Below are positions 48,700 through 59,204 of a stretch of DNA of 64,000 nucleotides, piece by piece; position 1 is the first letter of the stretch; each line of letters opens with the position of its first letter. The position numbers and the translations under genes are program-made. The stretch is from NCBI GenBank assembly GCA_016717005.1, contig JADJUF010000014.1, positions 1 to 64,000 on the forward strand, in the 5' to 3' direction. Below the pieces are notes generated by a model that worked only from the letters and a program-made list of their open reading frames with translations, searched no databases and was not told the origin of the DNA. This DNA comes from Myxococcales bacterium (lineage in GTDB: Bacteria; Myxococcota_A; Polyangia; Haliangiales; Haliangiaceae).

Positions 48700-49164
48700 A
48701 TGACCGCTCTCGACCGCGTGTACCAGTACCGGCTGCTGCTGGGGAAGGCCGCGTCGGGGGCCGGGCTGTCCTTCGATGAGATCGAGGCGCTCACCGCCCT
48801 CGAGGCGGCGTTCGCCGAGGACGCCAGCCCGGCGGTCGACGGCCGCCGCTTCCGGCGCGAGTCCGTCGCGCTGCCGGCGATCGTCCGCGGCGGCAAGCTC
48901 CACGACGCGATCACCGTCTCGGACATCGGGCCCGGGGGCATGGTGTGCGCCAGCGCGCCCTACGCCGAGGTCGGCTGCGCCGTCGAGATCGTCATCGACG
49001 ACATCGAGCTCGGCCTGACCTACCGCTTCAAGGCCCGCGTCCAGTGGATGCGCGAGGACGGCGACGACTACGCGCTCGGGTTCGCCTGGACCGGCACGCC
49101 GGTGCTGCTCCGCCACGGCAACTCGCTCGCGGCCGATCCGGCGCTGGCGAAGCTGGCGGCGTGA
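48700..49164 (+). CDS. PilZ-domain protein (probable c-di-GMP receptor)
   Basis: A 154-residue cytoplasmic protein. An N-terminal helical part (residues 1-50) precedes a PilZ-like beta barrel: RRFRRESVALPAIVRGG contains the Arg-rich loop, followed by VSDIGPGGMVCASA at the position of the D/NxSxxG motif, then strands with LGLTYRFKARVQWM and YALGFAW. The second motif has Asp-Ile-Gly instead of Ser at one place, so nucleotide binding is likely but not certain. Expressed from a sigma-54 promoter, unusual in this window, linking it to an enhancer-binding regulator. In myxobacteria such proteins often affect motility or development. The next gene starts 29 nt downstream. Confidence 0.8.
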   Translation: MTALDRVYQYRLLLGKAASGAGLSFDEIEALTALEAAFAEDASPAVDGRRFRRESVALPAIVRGGKLHDAITVSDIGPGGMVCASAPYAEVGCAVEIVIDDIELGLTYRFKARVQWMREDGDDYALGFAWTGTPVLLRHGNSLAADPALAKLAA

Positions 49165-49175
49165 TCGCGCTGGGG

Positions 49176-49184
49176 TGGTAGCCT
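49176..49184 (+). promoter_or_regulatory. extended -10 (TGG-TAGCCT)
   Basis: TGG at 49176-49178, TAGCCT at 49179-49184, ending 9 nt before ATG 49193. Confidence 0.4.
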
Positions 49185-49192
49185 CGAGGCGC

Positions 49193-51037
49193 ATGCGCGC
49201 CGTCCTCGTCTGCGTGGCCGTCCTCGGCGGCGCGGGTTGCTACACCAACGCATTCTCCAACGCCGCCAAGGCCAAGGAGATCCAGCGCAAGAGCCTCGCC
49301 AAGGCCCTGCCCGCGCACCTCGAGGTCGCGACGCCGGTGCCGGGCACCTCGCGCACCGCGAGCGTGCGGGTCTGGGTCGACGACGACTTCCGCAGCCAGA
49401 ACGTGCGGTGGCGGGCGCAGATCGAGGAGCAGCTCGACGAGGCCAACCAGCTGCTGGCGCCGGCGGTCGGCATCCGGCTGGTGGCCAAGGACATGCAACC
49501 GTGGCCGGCCCGGAGCGCCGATCGGCCGCTGGGCGAGGTGCTGGCCGCGCTCGAGGCCAAGGACCCCGGCGACGACGTCGACTGGGTGATCGGCTACGCG
49601 TCGTCGCTGACCCTGGTCGAGGGCTCGTTCGAGCAGCTCGGCATGGCCCGGCCGCTGGGTCGGCACCTGGTCGTGCGCGGCTACGCCGACGTGGTCGAGC
49701 GCGCCGGCTTCGAGCGGGCGTTCCCCGACACCACCGCCGAGGAGCGCGAGCGCGTGCACCAGGCCCGGCGCCGCCACAAGCAGACGGTCGTGCTGCTGCA
49801 CGAGCTGGCGCACACGCTGGGCGCGCCGCACGAGAGCGATCCGGTGTGGCTCCTGGCCACGGTCTACTCGCCGGAGATGGCGACCCTGTCCGAGCCGTGC
49901 CGCGCGATCATGCAGCTCGGCCTCGAGACCTGGCTCGTGCCGCGCGCCAGCTTCGACGTGCGCGCGCTGGCGGCGCGGCTCAACGGCTACTTCGAGACCA
50001 ACCCGTGGGGCGGCTGGATCGCCGACGACAAGGGCGCGCTCCAGGCCGAGCTGCGGGTGATGCTCGAGTCCGGCGGCGGCGGGCCCGCGGCCCAGCTCGG
50101 CGGCGAGGCGCTCGAGCAGCTCACGCGCGCGCGCCGGCTCGCGCAGGCCGGCAAGCTCGCCGACGCGCTGGCCGAGCTCGAGGCCCTGTCGGCCGCCTAC
50201 CCGGCCACCGGCGACGTGCGCCAGGCCATCTGCGAGGTCCGGATCGGCAAGGACGGCGCCGCCGCCGAGGCCACCGCCAAGGCGTGCGCGCGCGTGCTCG
50301 AGGTCGCGCCCGACGATCCGCGGCCGCTGTTCGCGATGGCCGGCGGATTCCTGGCCGCGAACGACCGCGCCGCCGCGCTGCGCTACCTCGCCCAGGTCGA
50401 CGGGCTGGCCGGCGAGCGCGTCGACGTGTGGCTGACGCTGGCGCAGATCTACATGAGCCAGGGCCTGGTCACGCTGGCCGAGCGCGCCGCCGACCGCGCC
50501 GAGGCCGTGACCGCCGGCGCCGCGGACGAGGTGCGGGTCTGGGCGTCGCGCACCCGCGGGCGCTACGGCCTGCCACCCGGCGGCGCGCCCGGCGGGATCG
50601 CGCTCGCCGACGAGGGCGACTACGTCAACGCCGTGCGCGAGCTGCTCGCGGCGATCTACGCCGACAAGTTCGCGGTCGCCAAGCAGCAGGCCGCCGCCGC
50701 CGGCAAGCGCTGGAAGGGCGCGCCCGGCCTGCTCGCGGCCCGGTGCGATCTCGCGCTGCGCCAGCAGCAGCTCGGCGCCGCGCGCGCGCTGTGCGATCAG
50801 GCGATCGCGGCCTGGTCGGGCGCGGCCTGGGCGCTGTACCTGCGCGGGGTGCTGCTGGTCGGCGCCGGCAAGGTCCAGCCGGCGATCGCGTCGCTGCGGG
50901 CGGCGATCGCCGCCGAGCCCGAGCTGGCCCAGGCCTACCGCACGCTGGCCAAGGCCCTCGATCGCGCCGGCGACGCCGTCGGCCGCGCCGAGCTCGCCGC
51001 CGCGTACGCGCAGCGCTTCGGCGCGAAGCTCCCGTGA
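49193..51037 (+). CDS. lipoprotein with metzincin-like zinc site and TPR repeats
   Basis: A 614-residue predicted lipoprotein (signal ending LGGAGC). Residues 50-270 form a protease-like domain with HELAHTLGAPHES near residue 203, the extended HExxHxxGxxH zinc motif of metzincins; the Met-turn is not obvious. From about residue 300 to the end the sequence is helical with TPR-like repeats (RARRLAQAGKLADALAELEA, ALRYLAQVDGLAGE, AIASLRAAIAAEPELAQAYR, each a part of a repeat). A surface protease with a protein-interaction module is likely. It is followed after 44 nt by an FHA protein and a kinase on the same strand. Confidence 0.82.
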   Translation: MRAVLVCVAVLGGAGCYTNAFSNAAKAKEIQRKSLAKALPAHLEVATPVPGTSRTASVRVWVDDDFRSQNVRWRAQIEEQLDEANQLLAPAVGIRLVAKDMQPWPARSADRPLGEVLAALEAKDPGDDVDWVIGYASSLTLVEGSFEQLGMARPLGRHLVVRGYADVVERAGFERAFPDTTAEERERVHQARRRHKQTVVLLHELAHTLGAPHESDPVWLLATVYSPEMATLSEPCRAIMQLGLETWLVPRASFDVRALAARLNGYFETNPWGGWIADDKGALQAELRVMLESGGGGPAAQLGGEALEQLTRARRLAQAGKLADALAELEALSAAYPATGDVRQAICEVRIGKDGAAAEATAKACARVLEVAPDDPRPLFAMAGGFLAANDRAAALRYLAQVDGLAGERVDVWLTLAQIYMSQGLVTLAERAADRAEAVTAGAADEVRVWASRTRGRYGLPPGGAPGGIALADEGDYVNAVRELLAAIYADKFAVAKQQAAAAGKRWKGAPGLLAARCDLALRQQQLGAARALCDQAIAAWSGAAWALYLRGVLLVGAGKVQPAIASLRAAIAAEPELAQAYRTLAKALDRAGDAVGRAELAAAYAQRFGAKLP

Positions 51038-51067
51038 CGGCGACGGGTCGAAACGATCCGCTCGATC

Positions 51068-51073
51068 TATAAT
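51068..51073 (+). promoter_or_regulatory. consensus -10 TATAAT
   Basis: A perfect TATAAT, rare in DNA of this composition, ending 9 nt before GTG 51082. No convincing -35. Confidence 0.5.
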
Positions 51074-51081
51074 CGCGAGCC

Positions 51082-52266
51082 GTGGGGTTCCTCCGCCGGA
51101 TGTTCTCGCCTGATCACCGGGCGGCGCGCGCCGCCGAGGCGGCCGGCGATCCCGACGCCGCGGCCACGCACTACGGGCTGGCCGGCGACCGCGAGGGCGC
51201 GGTCCGCATGCACCTGGCCCGGGCCGCGCGCGCGCCCGATCGCGCCGGCGAGATCGCCGCGCTGCGCGACGCGCTGCACTGGGCCGGCGACGAGGCGCCG
51301 CTGGTCGCGCAGGCGTCCGCGGCGCTGGGCCGGGCGCTGGTCGCCAAGGCCAAGGCCGAGGGGATCGCGACCGCGCGCGATCGCGAGCGCGTGCGCGAGG
51401 CCGCGACGCTGCTCGTCGCCGGCGGCGCCTTCCGCGAGGCCGGCGACGCGTTCCAGGCGATCGACGATCTCGCGGCCGCGGCCCAGGCGTTCTCCGACGC
51501 CGGCCTGATCGATCGGGTCGAGCGGGCGCTCGGCGAGGACGAGCTCCGCGCGACCGCCGAGAAGACCGCGCGCGACGCGTTCGCCGACTACGAGCTGCAC
51601 CGCCGGCTGGGCCGGCGCAGCCAGGCCAAGGCCGCGCTGGCCGCCAGCCTCGCCGCCGAGCCGTCCGACGATCGGCAGCGGGTGCTCGACGCGCTCGCCG
51701 CCGACCTGATCAGCGGCGGCCGGGTCGAGCTGCGCCCGCGCGGGCTCGACCCGGTGATCGTCACGGCGCGACCGCTGGTGGCGCTGGGCCGCGACGCCGT
51801 GTGCGACCTGCCGCTGCGCGCCGGCGGCGTGTCGCGTCGCCACGCCGAGATCGAGGTGTCGGCCACCGGCTTCACGATCGGCGACGGCGGCTCGCGCAAC
51901 GGCACGCTGATCGGCGGCCTGCCGGTGGCCGGCAAGATGCCGCTGGTCGGCGCCGGCGCGGTCGAGCTCGGCGAGGACTGCAAGGTCGAGTACGAGCTGC
52001 ACGGCAGCCCGGGCGTGCTGTTCCTGCGGATCGCGACCGGGCTCGATCGGGGGCGCCGGCTGGTCGTGACCCGCCCCGGCCAGCGGGTCGATCTGACCGC
52101 GACCGGCCTGGCGTGCGAGCTGGTGTTCGAGGCCGGCGCGCCGTGGCTGGGCCGACCGGCCGGCGGGTTCCAGCTCGGCGCCGACCGGATCGGCACCGGC
52201 GCCGTCCAGCTGATCGTCGGCGACGTGCTCACCTGGGACGACCTCACCATCGACGTGGCGGCATGA
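51082..52266 (+). CDS. FHA-domain protein with TPR-like N terminus
   Basis: A 394-residue cytoplasmic protein. Residues 10-205 are Ala-rich helices arranged like TPR/helical-repeat pairs (AARAAEAAGDPDAAATHYGLAG, AFREAGDAFQAIDDLAAAAQ in parts). Residues 228-315 form an FHA domain with ALGRDAVCDLPL, VSRRHAEIEV and GSRNGTLIGG, the residues that hold phosphothreonine. A second beta-rich region follows (IGTGAVQLIVGDVLTWDD). GTG at 51082 is the predicted start, just after TATAAT. Its stop overlaps the start of the Ser/Thr kinase gene by ATGA, so it probably binds that kinase's phospho-sites. Confidence 0.87.
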   Translation: MGFLRRMFSPDHRAARAAEAAGDPDAAATHYGLAGDREGAVRMHLARAARAPDRAGEIAALRDALHWAGDEAPLVAQASAALGRALVAKAKAEGIATARDRERVREAATLLVAGGAFREAGDAFQAIDDLAAAAQAFSDAGLIDRVERALGEDELRATAEKTARDAFADYELHRRLGRRSQAKAALAASLAAEPSDDRQRVLDALAADLISGGRVELRPRGLDPVIVTARPLVALGRDAVCDLPLRAGGVSRRHAEIEVSATGFTIGDGGSRNGTLIGGLPVAGKMPLVGAGAVELGEDCKVEYELHGSPGVLFLRIATGLDRGRRLVVTRPGQRVDLTATGLACELVFEAGAPWLGRPAGGFQLGADRIGTGAVQLIVGDVLTWDDLTIDVAA

Positions 52267-53699
52267 GCCTCTGGGCGCGCTGGTTCGGGCGCAGGCGCGC
52301 GCCCGCGGCGCCGACGCCGGCCGAGCCGGCGGTGCTGCGCGACGAGGACGACGCGTGGCTCGAGCAGCTCACGAGCGCGTGCGGCGACGGCCGCCGGCTC
52401 GACGAGCTCGGCTCGACCGACACCCTCGCCCACCTCGCGGGCCTGTGGCAGCGCGGGCACGAGCGGCTCGCGACCGAGTGGCTCGAGAAGCTGATCGCCG
52501 TGCCCGAGGCCCCGGCCGAGGCGATCACGACGCTGCGCGCCCGCCTGGTCGACTGGCTCGAGGCCCGCCACGAGCTCGAGCGCGGGCTGGTCCACCTGCA
52601 GGCGCTCGCCGTCACCGACGCCCACGCGGTGCGCGCCAACTACCTGCTGGCCGAGCACTACCGCAAGCTCGGCGACGATCACGCCGCGCTCCGGCACTAC
52701 GAGGCGGTGCTGGCGCGCGACGTCGACTACCCCAACGTCCGGGCGCGGGTCGAGCGCCTGCGCGTGGCCCGCGGCCTGACCGCGCCGTCGGCGGGCGAGA
52801 CGATCGCCGGCGCCGACGTCGTCGGCATCGGGGCCGGGGCCCGCTACCGGCTGGTGCGCGAGCTCGGCCGCGGCGCGACCGGCGTCGTCTACCTGGCCCG
52901 CGACGCCGAGTTCGAGCGCGACGTCGCGGTCAAGCTCCTGCACCCGCACCTGGCCACGGCCGGCCAGGCCAGCGCGGTCGAGCGGTTCTTCGGCGAGGCC
53001 CGGCTGATGGCGTCGCTGCGCCACCCCAACGTCGTCGCGGTGCTCGACCTCGAGGAGAAGTCGCGCCGGCTGGTGCTCGAGCTCGCGGCCGGCGGCACGC
53101 TGCGCGATCTGCTGCGCGAGCGCGGCCCGCGCTCGATCCGCCGCGCGATCGAGCGGCACGTGCAGCTGCTCGCGGCGCTGGCCGCGGCCCACCGACGCGG
53201 CGTCGTCCACCGCGACGTCAAGCCCGGCAACCTGATGTTCCGGCGCGATCCTGATCAGGCCGGGGTCGAGATCATGCTGGGCGACTTCGGCGTCGCGCAG
53301 CTGCCCGACGCGCACGGCAGCACCGGCGCCGACGTGGCCCACGGCCGCCGCGCCGCCGAGGCCGTCGGCACGCTCGCGTACATGAGTCCGGACCAGCGCC
53401 GCGGCGCCGAGCCGGTGCCGGCCGATGACCTGTACGCGACCGCGGTGGTGCTCTACGAGATGCTGATCGGCCACCACCCGTGGTCGCGCGAGCAGATCCT
53501 GGCCGGCACGCGGACGCGCCACGACTTCCACCTGCCCGACGCGGTCACCGCGACCGCGCCGCCGGAGCTGGCGGCGGCGCTGGTCGCGCACCTCGATCGG
53601 CTGGGCGACCCGGTCACCGCCGCGCGCCCGACCACCGACGTCGCGCTGGCCGAGGCGATCGCGCTCCGGGCCCAGGCGATCGCCGTCGACGCGCGCTGA
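52263..53699 (+). CDS. soluble Ser/Thr protein kinase with helical N-terminal domain
   Basis: A 478-residue kinase without a transmembrane segment. Residues 30-180 are TPR-like helices (HLAGLWQRGHERLATEWLEK, DDHAALRHYEAVLARDVDYP). The catalytic domain covers about 195-470: glycine loop GRGATGVVYLA, VAVKLL lysine, HRDVKPGN with H316, GDFGVAQL, and MSPDQRR in place of the APE motif. The N-terminal repeats resemble those of the FHA protein encoded just upstream and overlapping by ATGA, suggesting a shared scaffold. Closed by two strong hairpins. Confidence 0.9.
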   Translation: MSLWARWFGRRRAPAAPTPAEPAVLRDEDDAWLEQLTSACGDGRRLDELGSTDTLAHLAGLWQRGHERLATEWLEKLIAVPEAPAEAITTLRARLVDWLEARHELERGLVHLQALAVTDAHAVRANYLLAEHYRKLGDDHAALRHYEAVLARDVDYPNVRARVERLRVARGLTAPSAGETIAGADVVGIGAGARYRLVRELGRGATGVVYLARDAEFERDVAVKLLHPHLATAGQASAVERFFGEARLMASLRHPNVVAVLDLEEKSRRLVLELAAGGTLRDLLRERGPRSIRRAIERHVQLLAALAAAHRRGVVHRDVKPGNLMFRRDPDQAGVEIMLGDFGVAQLPDAHGSTGADVAHGRRAAEAVGTLAYMSPDQRRGAEPVPADDLYATAVVLYEMLIGHHPWSREQILAGTRTRHDFHLPDAVTATAPPELAAALVAHLDRLGDPVTAARPTTDVALAEAIALRAQAIAVDAR

Positions 53700-53706
53700 G
53701 TTTCCA

Positions 53707-53755
53707 GAGGGCCTGTCGCCAGGCCCTCCCCCGTCGGGGGCAAGCCCCGACGGGG
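53707..53755. terminator. two adjacent hairpins between convergent kinase genes
   Basis: Hairpin 1: gagggcctg (53707-53715), loop tcgc, caggccctc (53720-53728). Hairpin 2: ccccgtcgggg (53729-53739), loop gcaag, ccccgacgggg (53745-53755). Both stems are perfect. They follow the kinase stop and probably end transcription; no long T run follows. The rest of 53700-53932 is a pair of imperfect direct repeats and no gene. Confidence 0.65.
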
Positions 53756-53917
53756 CCCCCACCCACGACGCGAGACTCCCGGCGCGTGGACCGGTGCTCG
53801 ACCGAAAAACTTACAAGCCTGATCTGAGTTGCAGCGGGTCCGTCGCCAGGTCCCGACGAGCCGCCCCTCCGAGGCGCGAGACGCGTCGACCGGTGCGCGA
53901 CCGAACCCCTGGCAAGC
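53715..53917. repeat. imperfect direct repeat, about 80-100 bp unit
   Basis: Two units share, in order, gtcgccagg, ...gacg..., cgcgagac, gaccggtgc.cgaccgaa and caagc, the first from about 53715 to 53818 and the second from about 53840 to 53917. The second unit has lost most of hairpin 2. Confidence 0.5.
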
Positions 53918-53932
53918 GCTGACCGCGGCCCG

Positions 53933-56923
<2,991 letters not shown>

Positions 56924-56933
56924 GGTCGCTAGC

Positions 56934-59204
56934 TTACTCGCTCGGCAGCGCGATCACGTCGGTGGTGGCGTCGGCGCGCGCGGCCTCGGCCGCGGTCACG
57001 ACGCCGATCGCGCGGTCGCGCAGGGCCGGATCGGCCGCCATCCGCACCGCCAGCGGCGCCACGACCACCTCCTCGATCAGCCGGCGCAGCGGCCGGGCGC
57101 CGAGCGTCGGATCGACGCCGCGCGCCGCGAGCAGCGCCCGGGCCGCCGGCGACGACCACAGGCTCAGGCCGCGGCTGACCACGCCCGGGCGCTTGCGGAC
57201 CTTGGCCAGCTCGAGCTCGACGATGCGCTCGATCGCGGCGGCGCCCAGGCGCCGGAACGACACGATGTGGTCGAGGCGCGCCGAGAACTCGGGCCGGAAG
57301 TGGGCCCGGATCGCGTGGCCGTAGTCGGGCACGTCGTCGCCGCCGAACCCGACCGCGCCCCGGGCGCCGACGCCCAGGTTCGAGGTCATCACGATGACGC
57401 ACATGCGCAGGTCGAGCAGCCGGCCGAGCGAGTCGGTCAGCCGGCCCTCGCCGATCACCGCCAGCAGGAGGTCGAACACCTCGGGGTGGGCCTTCTCGAG
57501 CTCGTCGAGCAGCACCACCGACAGCGGCTGCCGGCGCACCGCCTCGGCCAGCGAGCCGGCGCCGCCGCCGACCTCGAGCAGCCGCGCGGCCGAGCCCGGC
57601 GTCATGTACTCCGACAGATCGACCCGCACCAGGCGATCGTCGGCCCCGAACAGGTAGCGCGCGATCTGCTTGGCCAGCTCGGTCTTGCCGACCCCGGTCG
57701 GCCCCGCGAACAGGAGCGAGGCGACCGGCCGCTCGGGATCGTCGAGCCCGACCTTGAACCGCGCCAGCGCCCGCGCGACCACCTCGCACGCGTGGTCCTG
57801 GCCGATCACGCCGGCGGTCAGCGCCGCGGTGATCTCGGCGCGGCCGGTCGGGTGCTCGTCGGTGATCAGCTCGACCGGCAGCCCCGACCAGCGCCCGAAC
57901 GCCGCCGCGACGTCGCGCGGCATCGCCAGGCTCGGCGGCGGCACCGCGTCGGCGTTCCACCAGTCGAGGAACGCCAGCGCCTTGCCCGGGAACCGCAGAT
58001 CGCGCCGGAACGCGGCGCTCAGCGACAGCAGCCGGCGCAGCCCGGCCGGGTGCAGCTCGCACGCCGGGTTCTTGCGCCGCTGGTACGCGAGCACCAGCGG
58101 CCCGACCTGGGCCGGCCCGGGCTCGTCGACGCGCACGACCGTCAGCGCGTCGACCAGCGCCGGGTAGCGGCGCCGGCACTGGGCCAGCTCCGACGGCGAC
58201 GCCTCGACCACGACCCGCAGCTCGCCGGCGACCAGCGCCGGCAGCCACAGCTCGCCGATCGTGGCGCCGTCGGCCTGGGCCGCGCACAGCTCGACCAGGC
58301 GATCGGCGTAGAGCCAGTCGCGGGTCCCGGCCAGCTCGCGGGCGACCGCGAGGCACCGCTCCTGCCACATGCCCAGGTAGGTCATGCCCGCGGTGATGTG
58401 GCTGGCCGAGGTCGCCCACAGCCGCCGGCGCTCGTCGCCAGCGCCGCGCTCGCCGAGGTGGCGCGCCAGCCGCCGGACCAGCGCGGTCTTGCCGACGCCG
58501 GGCTCGCCGACCAGCACGATCGAGCGCGCGGGCTCGGCGTCGACCATCGCCTGGAGCGCCAGCGCCTGCGGCAGCTCGCCGACCGGCGCCGCCAGGTGCT
58601 TGCGCGCCAGCTTGCCGGTCCAGTCCTCGGCCACCGCGGCCACGGTCGGCGGCGGCGGCTCGACCTCGGCGCGCGCGTCGTCATCGTCGGCGTCGAACCG
58701 CGCCAGCGCCCACGGCTCGATCCACTCGCGCACGCCGGCGCGCACGTCGAGCGCGTCGGCCGCGCTCGAGCCGAGCGTCGCCGCCGACACCGCGGCGCGG
58801 ATCACCTCGGCGGCGTCGTCGAGCGACTCGAGCGCCAGCGACCAGCCGAACCGCGGCACCAGCGCGCGCCAGACCTCGCCCTCGGCGAACGCGCCGTAGG
58901 CGACGCGGATCGGCACGGTGCGGGAGCCGAGCACCCAGACCGTCGCCGCGGGCGCGCGGGGGCGCATCTCGATCGCCACCCGGCGCAGCTCGACGTCCTC
59001 GGTGAAGCGGTAGCGGGCGAGGTCGCCGTCGGCCGCGGCCGCGATCACCGCCGGCTCGAGCGCGGCCAGCACGTCGGCGACCGTGTCGCCCCACGCCGTC
59101 GGCGCCGGCCGATCGAACAGGCGCTCGCGCCGCCGCATCAGCACGCCCACGAGCTTGCCGCCGTCGTGCTCGGTCAGGAACACCCGGAACGTCGGCCGGG
59201 TCAT
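56934..59204 (-). CDS. HSP100/Clp-like double AAA+ ATPase
   Basis: A 756-residue protein. Residues 1-180 are a beta-rich N-terminal domain unlike the Clp-N repeat. AAA1 has Walker A GEPGVGKTA at 233, but at the Walker B position the sequence reads LYADRL, lacking the catalytic Glu, although VAGELRVVVEAS matches the usual sensor-1 region. AAA2 is intact: GPTGVGKTE at 501, VVLLDELEKAHPEV, MTSNLG and RPEFSARLD. Between the last two is AVGFGG, placed like the ClpP-docking loop of ClpA/ClpC. It ends soon after the AAA2 small domain. ATG at 59204 overlaps the stop of the next Clp-like gene (ATGA). Probably an unfoldase subunit. Confidence 0.9.
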   Translation of the reverse strand: MTRPTFRVFLTEHDGGKLVGVLMRRRERLFDRPAPTAWGDTVADVLAALEPAVIAAAADGDLARYRFTEDVELRRVAIEMRPRAPAATVWVLGSRTVPIRVAYGAFAEGEVWRALVPRFGWSLALESLDDAAEVIRAAVSAATLGSSAADALDVRAGVREWIEPWALARFDADDDDARAEVEPPPPTVAAVAEDWTGKLARKHLAAPVGELPQALALQAMVDAEPARSIVLVGEPGVGKTALVRRLARHLGERGAGDERRRLWATSASHITAGMTYLGMWQERCLAVARELAGTRDWLYADRLVELCAAQADGATIGELWLPALVAGELRVVVEASPSELAQCRRRYPALVDALTVVRVDEPGPAQVGPLVLAYQRRKNPACELHPAGLRRLLSLSAAFRRDLRFPGKALAFLDWWNADAVPPPSLAMPRDVAAAFGRWSGLPVELITDEHPTGRAEITAALTAGVIGQDHACEVVARALARFKVGLDDPERPVASLLFAGPTGVGKTELAKQIARYLFGADDRLVRVDLSEYMTPGSAARLLEVGGGAGSLAEAVRRQPLSVVLLDELEKAHPEVFDLLLAVIGEGRLTDSLGRLLDLRMCVIVMTSNLGVGARGAVGFGGDDVPDYGHAIRAHFRPEFSARLDHIVSFRRLGAAAIERIVELELAKVRKRPGVVSRGLSLWSSPAARALLAARGVDPTLGARPLRRLIEEVVVAPLAVRMAADPALRDRAIGVVTAAEAARADATTDVIALPSE

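Noticed and set aside
56931..56936. TAAGCT as an independent promoter for the TPR kinase
   Set aside because: It includes the stop codon of the gene before it and has no -35; it may be chance, so I did not list it as a feature although it fits the pattern.
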